Below, piece after piece: positions 16,518 to 24,643 of a stretch of 64,000 nucleotides of DNA. The DNA comes from Nocardia shimofusensis NBRC 100134 (GTDB lineage: Bacteria > Actinomycetota > Actinomycetes > Mycobacteriales > Mycobacteriaceae): positions 56,887-120,886 of the forward strand of contig NZ_BDBT01000020.1 of the NCBI RefSeq assembly GCF_001613125.1, in the 5' to 3' direction. Position 1 is the first letter of the stretch. Each line of letters begins with the position of its first letter. The notes below the pieces were generated by a model that was given only the letters and a program-made list of their open reading frames with translations, was not told the DNA's origin and did not search any database. Made by a program: the position numbers and the translations under genes.

Positions 16518-17947
16518 GCGTTCTTCTCGTCGGGGTCTCGCATCGCAGCGCGCCCGTATCGGTACTCGAGAAGGTGGCGATCACCGACGCCGACCGGCCC
16601 AAGCTGATCGACACCATGCTGGCCTCCAGCCACATCTCCGAAGCCATGATCGTCTCGACCTGCAATCGCGTCGAGGTGTACGCGGTAGTCGACGCCTTCC
16701 ACGGCGGCTTGGCCGAGGTCGGCGAACTGCTCGCCGAGCATTCCGGTCTGCCGATGGCGGAGCTGACCAGGCACGCCTACGTCCGCTACAGCGAGGCCGC
16801 CGCCGAGCACCTGTTCGCGGTGGCCAGCGGCCTGGACTCGATGGTGATCGGCGAACAGCAGGTGCTCAGCCAGATTCGCGGCGCCTACGCCACCGCCGAC
16901 GACCGGCAGGCCGTCGGGCGCACCCTGCACGAACTGGCCCAGCACTCGCTGCGGGTCGGTAAGCGCGTGCACGCCGAGACCGGCATCGACCGCGCGGGCG
17001 CGTCGGTGGTCTCGGTGGCGCTGGACCGCTCCAAGCAGGTGCTCGGTGACCTGGCGGGCAAGACCGCCGTGGTGGTCGGCGCGGGCGCGATGGGCGGACT
17101 GTCGGTCGCGCACCTGGCCCGCGGCGGCATCGGCCGCATCATCGTGGTCAACCGCACCATCGAGCGGGCTCGCAGACTGGCCGAGACCGCCGCCTCGCAC
17201 GGGGTGGAGGCCGCCGCGCTGGAACTGTCCCGGCTGCCCGAGGCGATGTCCGGCGCCGACGTGGTGCTCTCCTGTACCGGCGCGGTCGGCGCGGTGGTGA
17301 CGCTGGCCGACACCCATCGCGCGCTCGCCGATCGCGATCGCGCCGAGTTCCCGGTCGGCGAACGTCCGCTGGTGTTCTGCGATCTCGGTCTGCCGCGCGA
17401 TGTGGAACCGGCCGTGGCCGGACTGCCCGGCGTCGCCGTCATCGACATCGAGTCGCTGCAACGCGATCCGGCCGCGGGCGCCGCGGCCGACGACACCGCC
17501 GCCGCGCGCTCGATCGTCGCCGAGGAACTGGCCAAGTACCTGGCCGGACAGCGGATGGCCGAGGTCACTCCCACTGTCGCGGCGCTGCGTCAGCGCGCCG
17601 CCGAGGTGGTCGAGGCCGAACTGCTCCGCCTGGATTCGCGACTGCCCGCCCTGGCCGAACCGGAACGCGACGAGGTCGCGCGCACGGTGCGCAGGGTGGT
17701 GGACAAGCTGCTGCACGCGCCGACGGTGCGGGTCAAGCAACTGGCGTCCACGCCGGGGGGCGACAGCTACGCCGAGGCGCTGCGCGAGCTCTTCGAGCTC
17801 AAGCCGGGCGCGGCGCAGGCGGTGGCCGCGCCGATGGAGATCAGCACGATCGGCAACGACGGCAGCGCCGGCTTGGCCGACGACTTCACGCCCGGGCACA
17901 CCCTGGGCCTCGAGCAGTACCTCGGTGAGGAGGAAACCCCGGCATGA
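16514..17947 (+). CDS. hemA: Glutamyl-tRNA reductase
   Basis: It reduces glutamyl-tRNA to glutamate-1-semialdehyde, the first committed step of C5-pathway tetrapyrrole synthesis. Catalytic Cys50 is in VSTCNRVEVY. SGLDSMVIGEQQVLSQI and the NADPH motif VVGAGAMGGL follow, with a C-terminal helical dimerisation domain. It is 477 aa, normal for actinobacteria. ATGA overlaps couple it to rex upstream and hemC downstream. Confidence 0.97.
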   Translation: MSVLLVGVSHRSAPVSVLEKVAITDADRPKLIDTMLASSHISEAMIVSTCNRVEVYAVVDAFHGGLAEVGELLAEHSGLPMAELTRHAYVRYSEAAAEHLFAVASGLDSMVIGEQQVLSQIRGAYATADDRQAVGRTLHELAQHSLRVGKRVHAETGIDRAGASVVSVALDRSKQVLGDLAGKTAVVVGAGAMGGLSVAHLARGGIGRIIVVNRTIERARRLAETAASHGVEAAALELSRLPEAMSGADVVLSCTGAVGAVVTLADTHRALADRDRAEFPVGERPLVFCDLGLPRDVEPAVAGLPGVAVIDIESLQRDPAAGAAADDTAAARSIVAEELAKYLAGQRMAEVTPTVAALRQRAAEVVEAELLRLDSRLPALAEPERDEVARTVRRVVDKLLHAPTVRVKQLASTPGGDSYAEALRELFELKPGAAQAVAAPMEISTIGNDGSAGLADDFTPGHTLGLEQYLGEEETPA

Positions 17948-18969
17948 CCGTCGCGCAGGAAGAGGGCAATGTGACCGCGGTGGGGACGGGTGCCCCGCTA
18001 CGCATCGGCACCCGCGGCAGTCTGCTCGCGATGACCCAGGCGGGCACCGTGCGTGACGCCCTGGTCGCCGCGGGTCACCCGGCCGAACTGGTGGTGGTCA
18101 AGACGCCCGGCGACATGTCCTCCGATCCGGTGGCGAAGATCGGCGTCGGGGTGTTCACCTCGGCGCTGCGCGACGAGCTCCTGGCCGGCTCCATCGACGT
18201 GGCGGTGCACTCCTACAAGGATCTGCCGACCGCGCCCGATCCGCGATTCGTCATCGCCGCGATCCCGCCGAGAGAGGACCCGCGCGACGCCCTGGTAGCG
18301 CGTGACGGTCTGGTCCTGGGCGAGCTACCCGCCGGTTCCACGGTGGGCACCTCCGCCCCGCGGCGTATGGCACAGTTGCGCGCGCTCGGGCTCGGTCTGG
18401 AGGTCGTGCCCCTGCGCGGCAACGTCGAGAGACGGCTGGGCATGGTGAGCTCCGGCGAGCTCGACGCCGTGGTGATCGCCCGCGCCGGCCTGGCGCGCAT
18501 CGGTCGCACCGAGGTGGTGACCGAGGCGCTCGAACCCGTGCAGATGCTTCCGGCCCCAGCGCAAGGGGCGCTGGCGGTCGAGTGTCGTAGCGAGGACACC
18601 GCGCTCGCCGAGGCGCTGGCCGGGCTCGACGACGCGGCGACCAGAGCCGCGGTGGCGGCCGAACGCGCGCTGCTGGCCGAACTGGAAGCCGGATGCACCG
18701 CGCCGGTAGGGGCGCTGGCCGAGGTCGTCGAATCGCTCGACGACGACGGCAGGATCGTCGAGGAGCTGTCGCTGCGCGGATGCGCCGCGGCGATCGACGG
18801 CTCGGAGGTGCTGCGCGCCTCGGTGGTCGGCGACCCGACTCGGGCGGCCGAACTCGGCCGCGCGCTGGCCCGCGAACTGCTGGAACTCGGCGCGCGCGAC
18901 CTGCTCGCCGACGCGAGCCCGCCAGACACAGACTTCAGCAATCCCAGTCCGATGGAGAACCCTCAATGA
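17944..18969 (+). CDS. hemC: Porphobilinogen deaminase (hydroxymethylbilane synthase)
   Basis: It polymerises four porphobilinogens into hydroxymethylbilane on a dipyrromethane cofactor. The N-terminal IGTRGSLLAMTQ, the VHSYKDLPT active-site loop, the PLRGNVERRL motif and the cofactor-attachment Cys251 in LEAGCTAPVGA are all present. It is 341 aa. It overlaps hemA at its start and hemD at its stop by four bases each. Confidence 0.97.
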   Translation: MTVAQEEGNVTAVGTGAPLRIGTRGSLLAMTQAGTVRDALVAAGHPAELVVVKTPGDMSSDPVAKIGVGVFTSALRDELLAGSIDVAVHSYKDLPTAPDPRFVIAAIPPREDPRDALVARDGLVLGELPAGSTVGTSAPRRMAQLRALGLGLEVVPLRGNVERRLGMVSSGELDAVVIARAGLARIGRTEVVTEALEPVQMLPAPAQGALAVECRSEDTALAEALAGLDDAATRAAVAAERALLAELEAGCTAPVGALAEVVESLDDDGRIVEELSLRGCAAAIDGSEVLRASVVGDPTRAAELGRALARELLELGARDLLADASPPDTDFSNPSPMENPQ

Positions 18970-20528
18970 GCCGAGCCACCAAGAAGCACCCCGGTCGGAT
19001 CCTGTTCGTCGGGTCGGGACCCGGCGACCCGGCGCTGCTCACCGTGCGTGCGCGCGAGGTGCTCGGCAGGGCGACGCTGGCCTTCACCGATCCCGATGTG
19101 GACAAGGGCGTGCTCGCGCTGATCGGCGTCCAGGTCGAGGAGAACGCGGACGGCACCCGCCCGGTGGACGTTCGTCCGGCCCTCGGCGAGCCCGCCGAGG
19201 TCGCCAAGACCCTCATCGCCGAGGCCCGTAACGGTCACGATGTGGTGCGCGTCGTCGCCGGTGACCCGCTGACCACCGATTCGGTGATCACCGAGGTCAC
19301 CACGGTGACTCGTTCGCACATGGTCTTCGAGGTGCTGCCCGGCCTGCCCAACGGCTCGGCAGTGCCCAGCTACGCGGGCATCGCGCTCGGCTCCGGCCAC
19401 ACCGAGGCCGACGTGCGCGGTGAGGTCGACTGGGCGGCGCTGGCCGCCGCGCCCGGCCCGCTGGTGCTGCACGCCACCTCCGGTCACCTGGCCGAGACGG
19501 CGAGCGCGCTGGTGGAGCACGGCATGGCCTCGCAGACCCCGGTCGCGGTGACCGTGCGCGGCACCACCCGTCAGCAGCGCACCATCGAGGCGACCCTGGC
19601 CACGCTCAACAGCGCGGCCTCGGAGTTGGTCGGCCCGCTGGTGGTGACCATCGGCAAGGCGGTCTCCAGCCGCTCGAAGATGTCGTGGTGGGAATCGCGC
19701 GCGCTCTACGGCTGGACCGTGCTGGTGCCGCGCACCAAGGACCAGGCCGCCGAGATGAGCGAGCGGCTGGTGACCCACGGCGCCATCCCGATGGAGGTGC
19801 CGACCATCGCCGTCGAGCCGCCGCGCAGCCCCGCGCAGATGGAGCGGGCGGTCAAGGGCCTGGTCGACGGCCGATACCAGTGGGTGGTCTTCACCTCCAC
19901 CAACGCGGTGCGCGCGGTGTGGGAGAAGTTCGCCGAATTCGGTCTGGACGCCCGCGCGTTCTCCGGCGTGAAGATCGCCTGCGTGGGCGAGGCCACCGCC
20001 GAGAAGGTGCGCTCCTTCGGCATCAACCCGGAGCTGGTGCCCTCGGGCGAACAGTCCTCCGAGGGTTTGCTGGCGGACTTCCCGCCCTACGACGACGTGT
20101 TCGATCCGGTGAACCGGGTGCTGCTGCCGCGTGCCGACATCGCCACCGAGACCCTGGCCGAAGGTCTGCGCGACCGCGGCTGGGAGATCGACGACGTGAC
20201 CGCCTACCGCACGGTGCGCGCCTCCCCGCCGCCCGCGGAGACCCGCGAGATGATCAAGACCGGCGGTTTCGACGCGGTCCTGTTCACCTCGTCCTCCACG
20301 GTGCGCAATCTGGTCGGCATCGCGGGCAAGCCGCACGCCCGCACCATCGTCGCCTGCATCGGCCCGAAGACCGCCGAGACCGCTGTCGAGTTCGGCCTGC
20401 GCGTGGACGTGCAGCCCGAGGTCGCCCAGGTCGGTCCGCTGGTGGAGGCGCTCGCCGAGCACGCCGCCCGCCTGCGCGCCGAGGGTTTGCTGCCCCCGCC
20501 GCGCAAGAAGAGCCGCCGCAGCCGATAG
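18966..20528 (+). CDS. hemD: Bifunctional HemD: uroporphyrinogen-III synthase with N-terminal methyltransferase-like domain
   Basis: A 520-aa fusion. Residues 10-250 resemble the uroporphyrinogen-III C-methyltransferase fold (ILFVGSGPGDPALLTVRA, PGLPNGSAVPSYAGIALG). Residues 255-510 are the HemD domain (WTVLVPRTKDQAAEMSERL, VVFTSTNAVRAVWE, GFDAVLFTSSSTVRNLVG, ACIGPKTAETA), which closes and flips ring D of the tetrapyrrole. The methyltransferase half is divergent (VRVVAGDPLTTDS in place of the usual GGDPFVFGRG), so siroheme or B12-type activity is uncertain. Coupled to hemC; ends at a strong terminator. Confidence 0.93.
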   Translation: MSRATKKHPGRILFVGSGPGDPALLTVRAREVLGRATLAFTDPDVDKGVLALIGVQVEENADGTRPVDVRPALGEPAEVAKTLIAEARNGHDVVRVVAGDPLTTDSVITEVTTVTRSHMVFEVLPGLPNGSAVPSYAGIALGSGHTEADVRGEVDWAALAAAPGPLVLHATSGHLAETASALVEHGMASQTPVAVTVRGTTRQQRTIEATLATLNSAASELVGPLVVTIGKAVSSRSKMSWWESRALYGWTVLVPRTKDQAAEMSERLVTHGAIPMEVPTIAVEPPRSPAQMERAVKGLVDGRYQWVVFTSTNAVRAVWEKFAEFGLDARAFSGVKIACVGEATAEKVRSFGINPELVPSGEQSSEGLLADFPPYDDVFDPVNRVLLPRADIATETLAEGLRDRGWEIDDVTAYRTVRASPPPAETREMIKTGGFDAVLFTSSSTVRNLVGIAGKPHARTIVACIGPKTAETAVEFGLRVDVQPEVAQVGPLVEALAEHAARLRAEGLLPPPRKKSRRSR

Positions 20529-20553
20529 GTCGCAGGCAGAGCCGACAGGCCGT

Positions 20554-20594
20554 CGGATGGGGCGGGCGAGTGATCGCCCGCCCCATCCGGTTTT
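20554..20594. terminator. Strong intrinsic terminator after hemD
   Basis: Perfect 16-base arms at 20554-20569 and 20574-20589 flank GTGA and are followed by G and TTTT. It lies between convergent genes and can serve both strands. Confidence 0.93.
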
Positions 20595-20608
20595 CGGCGG
20601 CGGTGGAC

Positions 20609-20911
20609 TCAGCGGCTGTAGCGCAGCAGCGTGCGCACCAGACGGCAGGTCCGATCCGACGGCGGGCGGATGCCCACGGATTCGGCGGTGCGCCGGATCT
20701 TCTCGTTGCTGGCCTGGGCGGGGTAGTGGACGCCCGAGTCGAGCAGGGCGATGGACAGGCGCATGGCCTTGAGCCTGCGGTTGTGGGTGATGTACCAGGA
20801 ACGCGGCCGTCCGGCGGGCAGCGGTTGCTTCTCCAGCGGCCGGTACGGCGTGATGGCCCGGGACTGTGTCTGCCTGCCGGCTCCGGCGGTTGCGGTGGTG
20901 GGCACCTGCAT
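20609..20911 (-). CDS. Small basic protein of unknown function
   Basis: A 100-aa basic protein. The C-terminal two thirds (SWYITHNRRLKAMRLSIALL, then NEKIRRTAESVG and SDRTCRLVRTLLRYSR) look helical and could bind nucleic acid. I do not recognise a family. The frame extends upstream, but ATG at 20911 is preceded by a purine-rich GAGGGGAGG, which supports this start. It is convergent with hemD and divergent from hemB, with about 165 bases between them. Confidence 0.7.
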   Translation of the reverse strand: MQVPTTATAGAGRQTQSRAITPYRPLEKQPLPAGRPRSWYITHNRRLKAMRLSIALLDSGVHYPAQASNEKIRRTAESVGIRPPSDRTCRLVRTLLRYSR

Positions 20912-21077
20912 CCTCCCCTCACGATCGGGAACCCGGCGGATTCCCTCGAACACATCTTCGATTGTACCCGTGGGCACCGACAGAAATCGGCTGGCCACAA
21001 GGGATTTCGCTCCTCGGTGAGTGGAGCGGAAACGGCCGCTCGAACCGGGCCCGCAGCGCAGGCGTATCGTGCGATCC

Positions 21078-22055
21078 ATGACCGGAACGGACCGCCCCCG
21101 ACGGTTGCGCCGCACCCCCGCGCTGCGTCGTCTCGTGGCCGAGACCACCCTGGAGCCACGGCAATTGGTGTTGCCGATGTTCGTGGCCGACGGACTCGAC
21201 GAACCGCGCGAGATCGGCTCCATGCCGGGCGTGCAACAACATTCGATGGATTCGCTGCGCAAGGCCGCCGTCGAGGCGGTCGCCGCGGGCGTCGGCGGGC
21301 TGATGCTTTTCGGCGTCCCGCTGGCCGAGGACAAGGACGCCGCGGGCAGTCAGGCCAGTGACCCCGACGGCATCCTCAACCGGGGGCTGCGCGCGCTGGC
21401 CGAGGAGGTCGGCGACGCCACCGTCGTCATGGCCGACACCTGCCTCGACGAGTTCACCGACCACGGGCACTGCGGCGTGCTGAACGCTGCCTGCGAGGTC
21501 GACAACGACGCGACTCTGCACCGCTATGTGGACATGGCCATCGCGCAGGCCGAAGCAGGCGCGGATCTCCTCGGCACCAGCGGCATGATGGACGGTCAGG
21601 TCGGCGCGATCCGGCGCGGACTCGACGCGGTGGGCCGCTCCGACACCGGCATCCTGGCCTACGCCGCCAAGTACGCCTCGGCCTTCTACGGCCCGTTCCG
21701 CGAGGCCGTCTCGTCCTCGCTGGAAGGCGATCGCCGTAGCTACCAGCAGGACCCGGCCAACCGCCGCGAGTCCATGCGCGAGCTCGATCTGGATCTGGCC
21801 GAGGGCGCCGACATCGTCATGGTGAAACCGGCGATGGCCTACCTGGACATCCTGCGCGAGGTCGCCGACCGCGCCACGGTGCCGGTGGCCGCCTATCAGA
21901 TCTCGGGGGAGTACTCGATGATCACCGCGGCCGCCGAACGCGGCTGGATCGATCGTGAGGCCGCCGTGCTCGAGTCGTTGACCAGCATCCGGCGGGCCGG
22001 GGCCGACATCGTCCTCACCTACTGGGCGACCGAGGCCGCGCACTGGTTGTCGTGA
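21078..22055 (+). CDS. hemB: Delta-aminolevulinic acid dehydratase (porphobilinogen synthase)
   Basis: It condenses two 5-aminolevulinates to porphobilinogen. Schiff-base lysines are Lys198 (AYAAKYASAFYG) and Lys250 (VMVKPAMAYLD). The metal loop reads DTCLDEFTDHGHCGVL, with two cysteines and an Asp where full zinc enzymes have three cysteines, as in mycobacterial HemB. ATG at 21078 gives 325 aa. The stop overlaps the next gene's GTG. It is not within the hemACD transcript, which ends 490 bases upstream. Confidence 0.96.
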   Translation: MTGTDRPRRLRRTPALRRLVAETTLEPRQLVLPMFVADGLDEPREIGSMPGVQQHSMDSLRKAAVEAVAAGVGGLMLFGVPLAEDKDAAGSQASDPDGILNRGLRALAEEVGDATVVMADTCLDEFTDHGHCGVLNAACEVDNDATLHRYVDMAIAQAEAGADLLGTSGMMDGQVGAIRRGLDAVGRSDTGILAYAAKYASAFYGPFREAVSSSLEGDRRSYQQDPANRRESMRELDLDLAEGADIVMVKPAMAYLDILREVADRATVPVAAYQISGEYSMITAAAERGWIDREAAVLESLTSIRRAGADIVLTYWATEAAHWLS

Positions 22056-22639
22056 CGCCGCCATCCCGCTCCGCCCCGCCCAGCGGTTTCCCGCACGGAT
22101 CCGCGCCGCCGGGCACACTGCCGCCCCCGCCGCCCACTTCCTTTCCGGCGAAACCCGAACTCGCGCCGCCCGCACCGGAGAGTGTGCGCACTGCCGCCCA
22201 GTTGTGGTGGGCCGTGATCGCTCTCGGTGTCGTGCGGGTGATCGCCGGTGCGATCGACACCCTGGGCAATCGCGCGGAGTTCGAGCGCCGCCTCGTCGAG
22301 GACGCGCAGCAGCCGATGCCGGAGGCGGGCGCGCAACTGTACGTCTCGATGTATGTGGTGTTCCTCGTCATGGGCGGGCTGGTGCTGGCGGCCGCCGCGG
22401 CGGGTGCGGTGCACCTGTTCACCAAGGGACGTGTGTGGAGCCGCACGCTGTTGACGGTGGGCGGCACATGGTTCGTGCTCGCAGCGCTGGTCGCCCTGTT
22501 CACGCTGGGTGGTTCCGGCGGCGCGGTGGCTTTCGTGGCGGGTGCGGTGACCATCGTGCAGGGGGTGCTCGCCGGCGGCGCGCTGTACGGAAGTTACCGA
22601 CCGGAGTCGAATGGGTACTTCTCCATAACCAACAAGTGA
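22052..22639 (+). CDS. Membrane protein with proline-rich N-terminus (Rv0513-like)
   Basis: A 195-aa protein: a Pro-rich cytoplasmic start of about 45 residues, then four hydrophobic segments (near 50-68, 97-122, 132-152 and 158-180). The GTG start overlaps the hemB stop, so it is co-translated with HemB as Rv0513 is in M. tuberculosis. Function unknown. Confidence 0.8.
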   Translation: MTPPSRSAPPSGFPHGSAPPGTLPPPPPTSFPAKPELAPPAPESVRTAAQLWWAVIALGVVRVIAGAIDTLGNRAEFERRLVEDAQQPMPEAGAQLYVSMYVVFLVMGGLVLAAAAAGAVHLFTKGRVWSRTLLTVGGTWFVLAALVALFTLGGSGGAVAFVAGAVTIVQGVLAGGALYGSYRPESNGYFSITNK

Positions 22640-22796
22640 ACCGGGGTTGGCAACCGCATCGAATTGGTCGCACTGAGCTGGACCTGTATCGTGAGGGTTG
22701 TCACAGGAGACATGGGAACCGGTGGTCGATGGTCATACGTTATCGGGCTTTGCGCGCTGACGGTGTCCGGAGACATCCGGGAGATCGGAGGCATCG

Positions 22797-22916
22797 ATGC
22801 GCGTGGTGATCCAACAGCCGCAGGGCATTCGGAAAGACGTGATCGTTCTCAGCCTGCTGGTTCTGTTCGGACTGGTCACCGTGGCGCTGCTGCTGCTGCC
22901 CGGATTGGCCGGCTGA
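22797..22916 (+). CDS. 39-aa single-pass membrane peptide
   Basis: A very short gene: ATG at 22797 is preceded by CGGAGG at 22786-22791 with five-base spacing. The peptide has a polar N-terminus (MRVVIQQPQGIRKD) and one strongly hydrophobic helix (VIVLSLLVLFGLVTVALLLL) ending in PGLAG. The stop is 22 bases before the next gene. The ribosome site, clean topology and position between membrane genes support it as real; function unknown. Confidence 0.7.
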   Translation: MRVVIQQPQGIRKDVIVLSLLVLFGLVTVALLLLPGLAG

Positions 22917-22938
22917 CGGCAGCGCGAGGGGGCGGCGC

Positions 22939-23538
22939 GTGACCGAGAGGGATGCCGACGAGGTCCGCGACGAGCGGGTCGAGCCCGCTGAGGAGACCGT
23001 CCTGTTCTACGAACCGGGAGCGTGCTGGTGGACCGTGAGCTACGGCCCCATCGCCTGCGCGCTGATCCTCGTGGCCGAGATGGCGGCAGGCGCGACACCC
23101 CACTGGTTCGCCCTGACCTTCTGCGGCGCTCTGATCGCCGCTTTCGCGTCCGTGCAGGTGCTGGCCGCGCGCACGCACGTCAGCGTGCGACTCACCCCCT
23201 CGGCGCTGCACCAGGGTGCCGAGACCGTCCCGCTGTCGGCCATCCGCGAGGTACTGCCCGAAGACGGGGTGGGCCCGCTGGACGCGGCTTCGCTGCAAGG
23301 GGTTTCGTGGGATGACGCGGACTCCTGGACCGACGACGAATGGAAGTCGGCGAGAGCGCTGGGCGAGCTGAGCGGCGTGCCGCGCAGGCGCACCGGCATC
23401 GGGCTCCGGCTGCGCGAAGGGGGACTTGCGCAGGCGTGGGCCAAAGACCATCGGGGATTGCGGGCGGCGCTGACCGAGGCGCTGGCCGCGCGCGGCGGGT
23501 CCGCCGGCGCGAACCCGGCCGAGGGGAGCGGAGGGTGA
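22939..23538 (+). CDS. Membrane protein, DUF3093-like
   Basis: A 199-aa protein with two transmembrane helices (about 37-55 and 58-76) after an acidic N-terminus. The start of the membrane part (LFYEPGACWWTVSYGP) and the following strand RTHVSVRLTPSALHQGAETV resemble DUF3093 proteins, whose function is unknown. GTG at 22939 begins it. The stop overlaps the next gene's GTG. Confidence 0.72.
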   Translation: MTERDADEVRDERVEPAEETVLFYEPGACWWTVSYGPIACALILVAEMAAGATPHWFALTFCGALIAAFASVQVLAARTHVSVRLTPSALHQGAETVPLSAIREVLPEDGVGPLDAASLQGVSWDDADSWTDDEWKSARALGELSGVPRRRTGIGLRLREGGLAQAWAKDHRGLRAALTEALAARGGSAGANPAEGSGG

Positions 23539-23792
23539 CCGTGCGACGAGGTCGAGGGTTCGCGGCGGTGGAAGTCGTCGTGGCGGTGCTGCTGGTGGCG
23601 GCCGCGGTGGCGAGCTGGCGCAACGGGGTGCTGGACACCGCGTTCGCGGCGCAAGGCGAACTCCCCGCCCATGATTCGGTGCGCTATGCGGGCCCGTGGC
23701 TCGTTCTCGCCGCCGCGCTGGTCGCGCTGGCCGGCGTGGCTCTCGTCGATGCTGTCGACCGGATCCTGCGGAGTCGTTCGCTTCGCTCCTGA
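23535..23792 (+). CDS. Small two-helix membrane protein
   Basis: An 85-aa protein with a basic N-terminus and two hydrophobic helices (about 9-24 and 51-70) separated by a short polar loop. The start GTG overlaps the preceding stop (GTGA), which supports expression with the DUF3093-like gene. I do not recognise a family. Confidence 0.65.
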   Translation: MTVRRGRGFAAVEVVVAVLLVAAAVASWRNGVLDTAFAAQGELPAHDSVRYAGPWLVLAAALVALAGVALVDAVDRILRSRSLRS

Positions 23793-23877
23793 GGCGATCG
23801 GCACGCCGTACGTCGAGGAGGCCAGGGCACGGATCGCCGCAGGGTGATGCGGCCGACGTCCTGGTCCGGGCGGGATC

Positions 23878-23931
23878 GAGGTGCTGCCCGGTGGCGAGGT
23901 GTTGCCCGGTGGTGAGGTGTTGCTCGGTGGC
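23878..23931 (+). repeat. 18-bp tandem repeat, three copies
   Basis: Units at 23878, 23896 and 23914 share GAGGTG(C/T)TGC(C/T)CGGTGG. They lie in the gap between the convergent genes ending at 23792 and 23954. Confidence 0.85.
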
Positions 23932-23953
23932 GGAGACCCGGCCGCGCCCGGAC

Positions 23954-24478
23954 TCAGTCGCCCCAGTTCTGATACACGTCGATCACCCGCCCGTTGTGGG
24001 TGCCCGGCGCGTTGAGGAAGATCGAGACGGTGCCGTCGGGGTGCCGGGCGCTCTCGGAGATCACCTGGCGCAGCGACGCGCGGATGTTGCCGTTCCCGTC
24101 GCGCCACAGGGCGGTGTCCGGATGCAGGCCCGCCCCCAGGGAACTGGGCGGGATCACCATCGTCACCAGCGCGGGGATCGGTCCGCCCGCGAGCCATACG
24201 GTCTCGTCGTGGTTCAGGTGGACACCCGCGCGGCCCTGATCGATGGCGAGGACGGGTTCGGCCGCGGTCGCGGGCCCGGCGCAGATGGCCAGGGCGGCCA
24301 GGGCGCCGGTGGCGACCGATGCGAGACCGATCGCCATGGATCCGATCGGCGCAGAACGGACCGACGCGCAACCGACCGGCACCGAGCCGGACGACGCCGA
24401 GCCGTACGACGGTGAAACGACCGACGGTGAAACGACCGACGCTGAAACGACCGAGGCTGAACCGACCGCAGAGAGCAT
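23954..24478 (-). CDS. Secreted protein with repetitive N-terminal leader
   Basis: A 174-aa protein of unknown function. ATG at 24478 has GGAAGGA five bases upstream, which decides the start even though it adds 47 low-complexity residues (Ser/Val repeats) before a normal-looking signal core (MAIGLASVATGALAALAICA, then TAAEP). The mature part of about 100 residues contains LHPDTALWRDGNGNIRASLR and ends in VYQNWGD. It may be anchored or processed unusually because of the long leader; a start at 24337 would give an ordinary signal peptide but lacks a ribosome site. Confidence 0.65.
   Translation of the reverse strand: MLSAVGSASVVSASVVSPSVVSPSYGSASSGSVPVGCASVRSAPIGSMAIGLASVATGALAALAICAGPATAAEPVLAIDQGRAGVHLNHDETVWLAGGPIPALVTMVIPPSSLGAGLHPDTALWRDGNGNIRASLRQVISESARHPDGTVSIFLNAPGTHNGRVIDVYQNWGD
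24384..24473 (-). repeat. 15-bp degenerate tandem repeat encoding pentapeptides
   Basis: About six 15-base units; the best three start at 24414, 24429 and 24444 (GAAACGACCGACG on the + strand). They encode the S-(A/P)-S-V-V repeats in the leader of the secreted protein. Confidence 0.8.
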
Positions 24479-24643
24479 GTGATCCTTCCCGACGCTGGGT
24501 GCCCGACGCACAGAGATTACGCACCGGCCGCGCCCGTCGCGGGTAATCCGCGGAAACCGTTTTCGGCGCGTCGTTGCGGTGCGTATCACGTGTCCTACAC
24601 CCTGTCGTCGATGCCCTCCGGCGGGGCTGCGACACTGGAGGCC

